Of a stretch of DNA of 21,609 nucleotides, positions 6,799 to 14,811 are shown piece after piece. Made by a program: the position numbers and the translations under genes. A model generated the notes under the pieces. It saw only the letters and a list, made by a program, of their open reading frames with translations, was not told the DNA's origin and searched no databases. Each line of letters opens with the position of its first letter. The first letter of the stretch is position 1. This DNA comes from CAZKRU01 sp964555235 (GTDB taxonomy: Bacteria; Verrucomicrobiota; Verrucomicrobiia; Methylacidiphilales; CAMAQI01). The stretch lies in the NCBI GenBank assembly GCA_964555235.1, contig CAZKRU010000072.1, positions 1 to 21,609 of the forward strand. Reading direction: 5' to 3'.

Positions 6799-9384
6799 AT
6801 GGACCTTCAACGATTCACCGATAAAGCCCGCGAAGCCCTGAGCAACGCCCAATCGCTTGCCGCTCGAGAAAACCATCAAGCGGTCGATACGCCGCACTTG
6901 TTGCTTTCGCTTTTGGGACAGGATCAAGGCCTGACTTCCCGGCTCTTCGAGAAAATGAAGATCTCCCCCGAGTTGCTTCAGAGCAAAATCCAGGATTTAC
7001 TCCGCCGCCAACCGAAGGTCACGGGCTCCGTCCGAAGCGACGCCATTTATGTGACCCCCCGGCTGCAAGAAATTTTTGCCCGAGCCGAAGAAGAGGCGAA
7101 GAAGATGAAAGACGATTACGTCAGCGTCGAACATCTTCTCATCGCACTTCTTCATTCTCCCGGTGACCTGGCACCCATCTTCAAGGAGCTCAGCATTAAA
7201 CGGGAAGCCCTTCTTCAAGCGGTGCAAGACGTTCGAGGCAATCAACGCGTCACCAGCTCAAACCCTGAATCAACTTATGAAGCTCTCTCCAAATACGGTC
7301 GCGACCTGACCGAGCTCGCTCGTCAAAACAAACTTGATCCCGTGATTGGTCGCGACAACGAAATCCGCCGCGCCATTCAGGTCCTCTCTCGCCGCACGAA
7401 AAACAATCCCGTTCTCATTGGTGAGCCGGGCGTCGGTAAGACTGCAATTGTCGAGGGCCTCGCCCGCCGCATTGTCGCGGGAGACGTTCCCGAAAGTCTT
7501 TCTCACAAAAAAATCATCTCACTCGACTTTGGATCTCTCATCGCCGGAGCTAAATTTCGCGGCGAATTCGAGGAGCGCCTCAAGGCCGTTCTTCAGGAAG
7601 TCATCCAAGCGGCCGGGGAAATCATCCTCTTCATTGATGAAATTCACACCATGGTCGGCGCCGGAAAAGCTGAAGGCTCCATGGATGCAGGCAACATGCT
7701 CAAACCGATGCTCGCCCGAGGCGAACTCCATTGCATCGGCGCCACAACGCTGGACGAATACCGTCAGCATATTGAAAAGGATGCTGCGCTCGAACGACGC
7801 TTTCAACCCGTGCTCGTCCAAGAACCGACGGTCGAAGATACGATTTCCATTCTTCGCGGATTGAGCGAGCGTTATGAAGTTCATCATGGCGTCCGAATCC
7901 AAGACACAGCCCTCGTCGCTGCCGCCACACTCTCAAATCGATACATCTCCGACCGCTTTCTTCCGGACAAGGCAATTGATCTAATCGATGAAGCCGCCGC
8001 AAAATTAAAAACCGAGATCGAAAGCATGCCTGAAGAGCTGGAGACCCTCGAGCGGCGCGTCCTTCAACTTGAAATCGAACGTGAAGGACTCTCCAAAGAA
8101 AAAGATGCCTCCTCCAAAGATCGCCTCGCGCACATCGAAAAAGAACTCGCGAATCTTCGCGCAAACCGAGACCAACTCAAAGCCCAATGGCAGGGAGAAA
8201 AGAAAAGCATCGATTCCGTTCGAAAGCTTCGCGAAGAGCTCGAGCAAGTTCGGCACGAAATCACCCAAGCCGAACGTAAGTACGATCTTCACAAGGTCGC
8301 TGAACTCAAATACGGAAAACTCCCCGAGCTTGAAAAGAAACTTCAGGAAACCGAAGAGAAGATGCGGAAGACGGGAGCCGGACAACTCATTCAGGAAGAA
8401 GTAACTCCCAACGAGATCGCTGAAGTGGTAGCGCGGTGGAGCGGAATTCCGGTCACTCGCCTACTCGAGGGAGAAAAAGAAAAACTTCTTCGACTGGACG
8501 ACTTTCTTCATCGCCGCGTCATCGGCCAGGACGAAGCGATTCGCGCGGTCGCGGATGCGGTCTTGCGTTCGCGCTCCGGACTTCAAGATCCGAAAAGGCC
8601 CATCGGCTCTTTTATTTTTCTCGGACCGACCGGTGTCGGTAAAACCGAACTCGCCCGGGCCCTCGCCGCATCACTTTTCGATTCGGAATCAAACATCGTT
8701 CGCATCGACATGAGCGAATACATGGAGAAACATGCCGTCGCCCGCCTCATCGGAGCCCCTCCGGGATATATCGGTTACGAAGAAGGAGGACAACTCACCG
8801 AAGCCGTCCGTCGCAAACCCTACTGCGTCCTCCTTTTTGACGAAATTGAAAAAGCCCATCACGACGTCTTCAATCTCTTCCTCCAAATTCTCGACGATGG
8901 CCGACTGACCGACAGTCAAGGACGCACGGTCGATTTCAAAAATACAATCATCATCATGACCTCGAACCTCGGATCGCAATATCTGATGGAGAGCGAAGGA
9001 GGCACTCTTTCCGATGCGACGCGAAAAAAAGTTCTTACCGAACTGCGAAGCCACTTCCGTCCCGAATTTTTAAATCGCGTGGATGAGATCACCCTCTTCC
9101 AGCCCCTGAGCTTGAATGAAATCAAACAGATCGTTGAACTCCAACTCACGCTGCTTCGGAGCCGCCTCGAGGATCGAAAACTCACCCTTGAACTGACCGA
9201 TCACGCCAAGGAATTCATCGCCAAAGAGGGATACGATCCCGTCTACGGTGCCCGTCCCTTGAAACGGTATATGCAACGGGAAATCGAAACCGCACTCGCC
9301 CGAAAGCTGATCTCCGGAGAAATCCCGGACGGCTCCACCGTTAAAGTAGACATCAAGGATGAAAAACTAACCTTCAAAACTTAA
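6799..9384 (+). CDS. clpB: ATP-dependent protein disaggregase ClpB
   Basis: 861 aa, matching the usual 855-870. ClpB is a hexameric AAA+ ring that threads aggregated proteins with DnaK help. The N-terminal double Clp-N repeat is 1-150; NBD1 Walker A is GEPGVGKT at 208-215 with Walker B LFIDEIH; a long charged coiled-coil middle domain (about 410-535) distinguishes ClpB from ClpA/ClpC; NBD2 Walker A is GPTGVGKT at 609-616 with LLFDEIEKAH. The pore-loop GAKFRGEFEERL and the ending GARPLKRYMQREIE are typical. ATG 6799 gives the canonical MDLQRFTDKAREAL start; the frame is open to 6745, but the extension does not match the family. There is no ClpP-binding IGF/L loop evident, as expected for ClpB. 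It stands alone with its own promoter region. Confidence 0.98.
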   Translation: MDLQRFTDKAREALSNAQSLAARENHQAVDTPHLLLSLLGQDQGLTSRLFEKMKISPELLQSKIQDLLRRQPKVTGSVRSDAIYVTPRLQEIFARAEEEAKKMKDDYVSVEHLLIALLHSPGDLAPIFKELSIKREALLQAVQDVRGNQRVTSSNPESTYEALSKYGRDLTELARQNKLDPVIGRDNEIRRAIQVLSRRTKNNPVLIGEPGVGKTAIVEGLARRIVAGDVPESLSHKKIISLDFGSLIAGAKFRGEFEERLKAVLQEVIQAAGEIILFIDEIHTMVGAGKAEGSMDAGNMLKPMLARGELHCIGATTLDEYRQHIEKDAALERRFQPVLVQEPTVEDTISILRGLSERYEVHHGVRIQDTALVAAATLSNRYISDRFLPDKAIDLIDEAAAKLKTEIESMPEELETLERRVLQLEIEREGLSKEKDASSKDRLAHIEKELANLRANRDQLKAQWQGEKKSIDSVRKLREELEQVRHEITQAERKYDLHKVAELKYGKLPELEKKLQETEEKMRKTGAGQLIQEEVTPNEIAEVVARWSGIPVTRLLEGEKEKLLRLDDFLHRRVIGQDEAIRAVADAVLRSRSGLQDPKRPIGSFIFLGPTGVGKTELARALAASLFDSESNIVRIDMSEYMEKHAVARLIGAPPGYIGYEEGGQLTEAVRRKPYCVLLFDEIEKAHHDVFNLFLQILDDGRLTDSQGRTVDFKNTIIIMTSNLGSQYLMESEGGTLSDATRKKVLTELRSHFRPEFLNRVDEITLFQPLSLNEIKQIVELQLTLLRSRLEDRKLTLELTDHAKEFIAKEGYDPVYGARPLKRYMQREIETALARKLISGEIPDGSTVKVDIKDEKLTFKT

Positions 9385-9396
9385 CGTCGAAATACC

Positions 9397-9477
9397 AATC
9401 TGTGAAAATCTGAGCGAATCTGCGGATAAAAAAACTGCAGATTTAATCCACAGATTTCCACAGAGGAAGACAGATTT
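9397..9477. repeat. Palindromic repeat of the AATCTGTG type, copy 2
   Basis: The left arm (9397-9427) is three 10-nt units in tandem: AATCTGTGAA, AATCTGAGCG, AATCTGCGGA. The right arm (9435-9477) carries inverted units (CAGATTTAAT, CCACAGATTT, CCACAGAGG, CAGATTT). It starts 13 nt after the clpB stop and lies upstream of the glycosyltransferase, so it may end clpB transcription. Copy 1 is at 5203-5271. Confidence 0.7.
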
Positions 9478-9575
9478 CAGATCCACAAACCTGTGCTGCA
9501 CCCCTGCGGTTCTTTTCGCTCGACCTCTCTGATTTTCATTTTACGCTCAGTTTATCGTCCGAGCGGACGCTGATC

Positions 9576-10556
9576 ATGGAGCCATCATCCCTTTCTGTTA
9601 TTTTTTCATTTCGCAACGAAGAAGAAAATCTTCCCGAACTACTTCGACGCACCCTCATCACACTGAAAGCGGAAAAAGCCGCATCGCGTCTCAATGTCTT
9701 TGAGTTGATTTTTGTGAATGATGCTTCGACGGATCGTTCTCTGGAACTTTTAAAAAAGGCTTCTGAATCCGATCCCGAAATCAAAGTCATCACCATGTCC
9801 CGCGCCTTTGGAAACGCTCCCTGTATTCTCGCCGGAATGGAGCAAGCTTCAGGGGATGCGGTGATTTATATGGATGCCGACCTCCAAGATCCCCCCGAAC
9901 TCATTCCCGCACTCCTCGCGCAATGGAAAGAGCAAAAGCAAGATATCATCCACACGCTCCGCACACATCGCGAAGGAGAATCCTGGAGCAAGCTTGCGGT
10001 CACGCGAATCGGTTATTGGATTCTCAATCGCGCAACCCCCTTCAATCTTCCGATTGAGTGCGGCGACTTCAAACTCCTCTCCCGACGCGCGGTTCAAAAT
10101 CTCGTGCAGCTTCGGGAAAAACGTCCTTTCGTTCGGGGCCTCACGCATTGGATCGGATTCAATCATGGCTTTCTTCCCTACCGGCGAGAAACCCGCTACA
10201 GCGGTCAAAGTAAATTTCCCCTCTTCAGTCCAAAAGTGATCGAAAACTTTTTTTATTCTGCGCTAGTCTCCTTCACCTCTTCCCCCCTCAATCTTGCCTC
10301 CTATGCGGGATTTGCCACCGGAGGAGTGGCAACCCTTCTCTTGATTCATGTCCTCTTTGAAAAACTTCAAGGAAACAACATCCCTGGCTGGACCGCCATC
10401 ATGGCCGCCATTCTTTTTCTCGGCAGCATTCAACTGATTTGCATCGGGATCATGGGGGTTTACCTCAGCAATATTCACGAGGAATCGAAGGGTCGTCCAA
10501 ATTATATCATTGCTGAAACATTGGGATTTGATCGAACCGATCCCGCTCCGAAGTAA
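9576..10556 (+). CDS. Membrane-anchored family 2 glycosyltransferase (DPM1/GtrB/ArnC type)
   Basis: 326 aa. Residues 1-225 are a GT-A fold: IFSFRNEEENLPEL at the N-terminus, VNDASTD at 47-53, and D100-A-D102 with LQDPPE for metal and nucleotide-sugar binding. Two hydrophobic segments near 240-262 and 274-297 anchor the C-terminus, the layout of enzymes that load a sugar onto polyprenyl phosphate at the inner face of the cytoplasmic membrane. No flippase or lipid A/O-antigen gene is next to it, so the sugar and the final acceptor are open. It lies 191 nt after clpB, behind the AATCTGTG repeat, and is probably transcribed separately. No strong Shine-Dalgarno is visible before the ATG. Confidence 0.9.
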   Translation: MEPSSLSVIFSFRNEEENLPELLRRTLITLKAEKAASRLNVFELIFVNDASTDRSLELLKKASESDPEIKVITMSRAFGNAPCILAGMEQASGDAVIYMDADLQDPPELIPALLAQWKEQKQDIIHTLRTHREGESWSKLAVTRIGYWILNRATPFNLPIECGDFKLLSRRAVQNLVQLREKRPFVRGLTHWIGFNHGFLPYRRETRYSGQSKFPLFSPKVIENFFYSALVSFTSSPLNLASYAGFATGGVATLLLIHVLFEKLQGNNIPGWTAIMAAILFLGSIQLICIGIMGVYLSNIHEESKGRPNYIIAETLGFDRTDPAPK

Positions 10557-10632
10557 GATCGGAAACGCCCATCACGCCGGGATCCACATTCCTTACCGAA
10601 CGGAGTCGGATTTTGTAATCAGAGATTAAAAT

Positions 10633-11448
10633 TTACCAAACGTTTTGATCAGAAGCCTCAAGTACCTTTTCCAAATCGTCCAATTCGGGGTACCACTTCT
10701 TTTCCCACTCCATGGAAATCGCCCCAGCATAGCCATCCTTTTCCAGAAGGTCCAAGACGGAACGGAACGGCATCTCCCCACAACCCGGAAGCACGTACGT
10801 ATAAGGGTGCCTCCCATTCGGCTTCGAAATACTGTCCTTCAAATGAAGATGTCGAATCCACGGCTTGAGCTGTTCCCAAGTTGTCGTCGGATTCTCTCCC
10901 CCCGAACGCCACGTCACATGAGTATCCCAAATCAGTCCCGGCGGATTCTGACACTTCTTTAAAAAAGAGAGACACAACTCTGCGTTCGTAAAACAGTCAT
11001 GGGTCTCGAGAAGCAGCTCCGTCTTCCACCCGGATTTTTTCTGGCATCCTCTCCACCAATCCACCGCTTCCACCGCCCGATCAATTTCTTCTTCGCTCAA
11101 CGGTTTCGCACCGCCGCCGCCGTACGGAAACACACGAACGTAGGGGACCTCCAGCGCTTCCGCCAATTCAGAAAATTCCACCAACTCTTCGCGCGATTTC
11201 GAATCATTGACCATGAGTCGGAAGCTACTTCCCAAAACAGCAACCTTGAGACCGCTCGCCTCCACCTGAGCGCGAACCGCCTTCCATCCCCCTGGAGCAC
11301 TCGCCAGCAACACCGGAAGATCCATGCGCCCCGAGAGGCATCGTAATTCCAACGTCGAAATCTGAAAACGTTTCGCAAGGGAAATGACCTGCTCCAATGA
11401 AAACTCCGGACATCCGAGAGTTGAAAAACATTTTTGATAAAGCACCAT
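10633..11448 (-). CDS. Sugar phosphate isomerase/epimerase-like TIM-barrel protein
   Basis: 271 aa, xylose-isomerase-like TIM barrel. Likely metal ligands sit at the strand ends: E148 (LLLETHD), D175 and H177 (WDTHVTW), H202 (HLHLKD) and E247 (SMEWEK). An early LELR (33-36) and VRVFPYGGGG (104-113) fit the barrel's first half. ATG 11446-11448 is chosen over ATG 11472 because AAGGAG lies 6 nt upstream. It is the last gene before a convergent glycosyltransferase and follows the sugar ABC transporter genes by 224 nt on the same strand, so it probably acts on the imported sugar or a derivative. The exact reaction is unknown; some family members are endonuclease IV-like or IolE/IolI-like. Confidence 0.88.
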   Translation of the reverse strand: MVLYQKCFSTLGCPEFSLEQVISLAKRFQISTLELRCLSGRMDLPVLLASAPGGWKAVRAQVEASGLKVAVLGSSFRLMVNDSKSREELVEFSELAEALEVPYVRVFPYGGGGAKPLSEEEIDRAVEAVDWWRGCQKKSGWKTELLLETHDCFTNAELCLSFLKKCQNPPGLIWDTHVTWRSGGENPTTTWEQLKPWIRHLHLKDSISKPNGRHPYTYVLPGCGEMPFRSVLDLLEKDGYAGAISMEWEKKWYPELDDLEKVLEASDQNVW

Positions 11449-11454
11449 CGCCGT

Positions 11455-11460
11455 CTCCTT
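11455..11460 (-). promoter_or_regulatory. Ribosome binding site of the TIM-barrel gene
   Basis: Minus-strand AAGGAG with a 6-nt spacer to the ATG at 11448; it decides this start. Confidence 0.85.
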
Positions 11461-11544
11461 TTCGTCTATCATCCCTTCTTATGCAATTTCGTCAAACTCA
11501 AGCACCCCTTTGACTTTTAGAAATTTCCTACTAGCCCTTGTTTA

Positions 11545-11582
11545 CCACCGCCAATTCCTTGGTGGCGCCCGACCTCCGGGCG
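11545..11582. repeat. Paired intergenic hairpins between permease and TIM-barrel genes
   Basis: CCACC (11545-11549) pairs with GGTGG (11561-11565), followed at once by CGCCCG (11566-11571), loop ACCTC, CGGGCG (11577-11582). The GC-rich second stem has no T run on either strand, so it looks more like a dispersed palindromic element or an RNA-processing site than a simple terminator. It falls in the gap between the permease and isomerase genes. Confidence 0.5.
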
Positions 11583-11627
11583 GGCCCGCAATCCAAAGCA
11601 AAGTCATTTCTAAGAACGGATTTTACC

Positions 11628-11654
11628 ACGGAAATGACGGATCACACGGAAGCG
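11628..11654. repeat. Three 9-nt units beginning ACGGA
   Basis: ACGGAAATG, ACGGATCAC and ACGGAAGCG follow each other without gaps, 18 nt beyond the permease stop. No inverted partner arm was found nearby. It looks like one arm of the same kind of modular intergenic element seen elsewhere in the window. Confidence 0.45.
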
Positions 11655-11672
11655 AATTCATTCATTTTTAAA

Positions 11673-12611
11673 TCACCCCTTCACTCCACCGATCATGGTT
11701 CCTGAAATGAAGAACCGCTGGCCGAAAATAAAAATGAGAAACTGCGGAAGTAACATCAGAAGCGCTGCGGCCATCATGAGATGCCACTCCGTGCCGTATT
11801 GCCCTTGAAAGGCTTGCAAGGCAAGCGGCAGGGTGCGGAGTTCGTCGGTGTTGGTCACGATCAAGGGCCAGACGAAGCTTCCCCAATTTCCGAGGAAGGT
11901 AAAAATCCCGAGGGAGGCCAATCCGGGAAGCGAGAGCGGTAGGATGATTTTCCACAAGATCCGAAAGGGCGAGCAGCCGTCAATCGTCGCCGCTTCATCC
12001 AGCGAGCGCGGAATTGAGAGGAAGAACTGCCGCAGCATAAAGGTCCCATACGCACTGAACATTCCCGCAGCAGAAAGACAAAAATAGGAATCCAACCCAA
12101 TCAAACGCCCAACGGCGGGCGACTGGGGAGCCATTCCCAAGTAGCGGAATCCGATCCAGTCAATCGACGGAAAGAGCCAGGCAGCCATTTCCGGGAGATA
12201 GCGCATCGTCACAAAATTCGGGATCAGCGTTACGGAGCTCGGCACCATCATCGTCGCGAGGTAGGCAAAGAAAACCTTATCCCGGCCCGGCCACTCGAGA
12301 CGCGCGAAAGCAAACGCAGCACAAGCACTTGTCACCACTTGGCCGACCGTCACCAATGCGGCGATGAAAAGACTGTTCGCGTAATAGCGCCAGAACGGAA
12401 TGACCTTCCAGACCTTTGAAAAATTCTCCCAATGCCATTCTTGCGGAAAGATCGTTTCAAATAACGATTCACTCGCTCCCATCACATGCCCAGGAGAAGC
12501 AAGTGCTGTTCTCAGCATAAAAAAGAGCGGTATCACCATGGTGATACTGACCGCCAAAAGCAGAAGATGCCATCCGATCCGGATCTGTTTTTGTTTTGAA
12601 AGAGGATTCAT
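11673..12611 (-). CDS. Carbohydrate ABC transporter permease, MalG type (CUT1)
   Basis: 312 aa, six predicted membrane segments. The EAA loop is E206-AATIDG with the following ILPLSLPG, which contacts the ATPase. The N-terminal TM (about 14-34) and the C-terminal GQRFFISGTMIGGVKG ending are those of MalG-type permeases. ATG 12609-12611 overlaps the stop of the upstream permease as ATGA; the frame is open to 12641, but the coupled start gives the normal N-terminus. The segment at about 135-180, between the central membrane helices, is longer and richer in Trp/Pro than usual for MalG. No ATPase gene is in the operon; CUT1 systems often share an MsmX/UgpC-type ATPase encoded elsewhere. Substrate is unknown beyond a sugar or oligosaccharide. 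Confidence 0.93.
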   Translation of the reverse strand: MNPLSKQKQIRIGWHLLLLAVSITMVIPLFFMLRTALASPGHVMGASESLFETIFPQEWHWENFSKVWKVIPFWRYYANSLFIAALVTVGQVVTSACAAFAFARLEWPGRDKVFFAYLATMMVPSSVTLIPNFVTMRYLPEMAAWLFPSIDWIGFRYLGMAPQSPAVGRLIGLDSYFCLSAAGMFSAYGTFMLRQFFLSIPRSLDEAATIDGCSPFRILWKIILPLSLPGLASLGIFTFLGNWGSFVWPLIVTNTDELRTLPLALQAFQGQYGTEWHLMMAAALLMLLPQFLIFIFGQRFFISGTMIGGVKG

Positions 12612-13513
12612 ACGTCGAGAGTCTTTCCCGTTTTCTTCCACTGAAAAAGCGTAACGACAAGAACCAGAACAAAGACGACCCAGGCGATGGCCGAAGCATA
12701 GCCCATCTCAAAGGAGTCGTAGGCTTTGGTCATGATGTAGTATCCCATCGTCGTTGTCGAACCGGCCGGCCCACCATTCGTCATGATGTAAGCCATTTCA
12801 AAACCGGATTGAAAGCCCTGGATAATCCCCATGGTCAGAATAAAAAATGTAATCGGAGCAACGGAGGGCCAGGTCACCGCACAAAACTGTTGAAAACTGC
12901 TCGCCCCATCAATATCCGCCGCTTCATAAAGATCCCGAGAGATGTTTTGCAGGGCCGCCAGATAAAGAATCATGCTCGTTCCACCGACATGCGCCCAAAA
13001 ATTCACCAACATCAACGCCGGTTTTGACCAATGAATGTCGCTGAGCCAATGGGGCCCCACGATTCCGATTTTGGAAAGCATCTGGTTGATCAATCCCAAA
13101 TCCGGGTTGTACATCCATCGCCAAAGATAAAAAATGGCGACTCCGGAAACCATCGAAGGGAGATAAAACGCAAATCGATAGAAATTCGAAAAACGAAGTC
13201 CTTTGTTCAGGAGAATCGCCAGAAAAAGCGAGCCCATCATCGAAAATGGAATCCCACACATCATAAAAAGCGTGTTCCCGAGATATCTCCAAAAGAGCGG
13301 ATCATTCGCTCTCCATCCGATGGACGTATGTCGAAATCCGAGCAATTCGACAAAATTATCCACTCCAACAAAGTCCGGAGGCATCAACAAATCCCAAGAG
13401 GTAAAACTGATCGCAAACGAGGCTAAAATCGGAAACGCTGTCAACGCAATGAATCCCAGAAAATTGGGAATCAAAAAAGGGAGCATCGACTTGACCTGAT
13501 CCTTGGCTTTCAT
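12608..13513 (-). CDS. Carbohydrate ABC transporter permease, MalF type (CUT1)
   Basis: 301 aa, six membrane segments and the short MalF-type N-terminus found in most Gram-positive and PVC CUT1 systems, without the large periplasmic P2 loop of E. coli MalF. FLIPNFLGFIALTAFPIL is the first membrane helix. The EAA loop starts at E197 (EAADIDG) and continues to the WPSVAP turn. MTNGGPAGSTTTMGYYIM is the conserved late periplasmic segment. ATG 13511-13513 lies one nucleotide after the stop of the binding-protein gene, and its own stop overlaps the next permease, so the three are translated from one message. Confidence 0.94.
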   Translation of the reverse strand: MKAKDQVKSMLPFLIPNFLGFIALTAFPILASFAISFTSWDLLMPPDFVGVDNFVELLGFRHTSIGWRANDPLFWRYLGNTLFMMCGIPFSMMGSLFLAILLNKGLRFSNFYRFAFYLPSMVSGVAIFYLWRWMYNPDLGLINQMLSKIGIVGPHWLSDIHWSKPALMLVNFWAHVGGTSMILYLAALQNISRDLYEAADIDGASSFQQFCAVTWPSVAPITFFILTMGIIQGFQSGFEMAYIMTNGGPAGSTTTMGYYIMTKAYDSFEMGYASAIAWVVFVLVLVVTLFQWKKTGKTLDV

Positions 13514-13514
13514 T

Positions 13515-14810
13515 TTAGAAAACCCCCCGCTTTTTCATCCGCTCCAACCAGCGTTCCAAATCCTCTTGAAGCTCCTTTGCTAATTGCTCCTCGGAGACGG
13601 AGGAATCCGAACGAACCCGCTCCAAAATTTGTTCGTAGATTCGCCCAAATTCCAAAACACCAGGAGCATATAAAACTTCCGAGGAAGCACCTGCCTCCAT
13701 CGTTTCTGAAAATCGCCGAACATGAGCAGGGGGTTGTTGCGCCAGAAATTCAGGAGAATGCGCCAATTCACGATAGATCGGTGTATTCCGTCCTCCCAAA
13801 TAACCGATCCGAGAGCCTTTTTGTCCGGCATAAAACTTTAAGAAGCGTACCGCTTCTTTTGGATATGCAGTGGTTCGATTAATCCCCAACCCCGTTCCGC
13901 CGTGATCCGAAAGCCGCTTCACCGGACCCGCAGGATACGGAACCACATCCCAGGCAAAACCGGCACTCCGTATCATTGGAACCGACCAGCGCCCCGAAAA
14001 AAACATGGCCGCTTTTCCATCCCGAAAAAGCTGGTAATTCCCTTGATCCTGCTGGGAGAGCACCGTAACTCCATAGGGAGCATTCATCAGCTTCCGATAT
14101 CGTTTAAAAAAATCGACCGTGATCGGTTGGTTGGCCGTAATTTTCCTCGGATAAAAGAGATCATCCACAAGGCTTCCCCCATATTCGAGCAACATCGCCC
14201 GATCGTAGGGAAGCACCAGGGCATAATCGGTGGTCGCGCTCGTCGCTCCAGCCTTTCGCGAGAGCTTCGGACCCACCTCCGTGATCCATTCCCAAGTCGG
14301 TCCCTCCGGCGGCATCGTGACCCCGGCAGCTTTGAAAGCTTCCTGATTATAATAAGTGACCCACCCATGGCAGTTAATGGGTAAAGCAAAATAACGACTC
14401 CCCACGCGATAAGTTTGCTTCGGTAACGGCATCCACTCGCTCTCCCGCTGCAATTCCATTGCTTCTTCTGTCACATCCTTGAGGACACCTCGCAGCGCCC
14501 ATTCCTGATATTGATTCAGACCGACCCAAAAAAGATCTGGAGCAACCGAACCAACGATCATCGATTGAATTTTACTCGGATAGCGAAGCGAGGAAATGAC
14601 CACCAGATCCAGCTTGATCTCCGGATTTTCCGCCTCGAAAGCCGCGATCACCTTTTTTTCCGACTCAACCTGCTCGACCGATCCCCAGAGCGCGTAACGC
14701 AAATGCACTTGCTTCGCCGCAGGCCGCGTGCAACCGATCAGGCCGACCAAGATGAATAATAAAAAATAGCGCCCCATCCCTAATGACTTTCTGGTTCGAT
14801 AAAAAAGCAT
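13515..14810 (-). CDS. Extracellular sugar-binding lipoprotein of the ABC transporter
   Basis: 431 aa from ATG 14808-14810. The N-terminus has a basic stretch (RTRK), a hydrophobic core and the lipobox L24-I25-G26-C27, with Thr at +2, so it should be lipidated and exported. The rest matches family 1 solute-binding proteins: LRYALWGS at the start of the mature domain, GSVAPDLFWVG, GSRYFALPINCHGWVTYYNQEAF, FRDGKAAMFFSGRWSVP and DHGGTGLGIN. ATG 14810 follows the symporter stop by one nucleotide (TGA-A-ATG); ATG 14775-14777 is an alternative that also keeps the signal peptide. It would capture the sugar for the two permeases downstream. Confidence 0.92.
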   Translation of the reverse strand: MLFYRTRKSLGMGRYFLLFILVGLIGCTRPAAKQVHLRYALWGSVEQVESEKKVIAAFEAENPEIKLDLVVISSLRYPSKIQSMIVGSVAPDLFWVGLNQYQEWALRGVLKDVTEEAMELQRESEWMPLPKQTYRVGSRYFALPINCHGWVTYYNQEAFKAAGVTMPPEGPTWEWITEVGPKLSRKAGATSATTDYALVLPYDRAMLLEYGGSLVDDLFYPRKITANQPITVDFFKRYRKLMNAPYGVTVLSQQDQGNYQLFRDGKAAMFFSGRWSVPMIRSAGFAWDVVPYPAGPVKRLSDHGGTGLGINRTTAYPKEAVRFLKFYAGQKGSRIGYLGGRNTPIYRELAHSPEFLAQQPPAHVRRFSETMEAGASSEVLYAPGVLEFGRIYEQILERVRSDSSVSEEQLAKELQEDLERWLERMKKRGVF

Positions 14811-14811
14811 T

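Noticed and set aside
9397..9477. CRISPR-like array of AATCTG units
   Set aside because: Units are 10 nt with no spacers and are followed by inverted copies; no cas gene is in the window.
10557..10632. Terminator between the convergent glycosyltransferase and TIM-barrel genes
   Set aside because: Only a 4-bp stem (CCGA/TCGG) is seen and no T run follows, so it is not supportable.
13031..13426. 131-codon basic open frame on the plus strand
   Set aside because: Antisense to the MalF-type permease; hydrophobic codons read backwards give Lys/Arg-rich nonsense.
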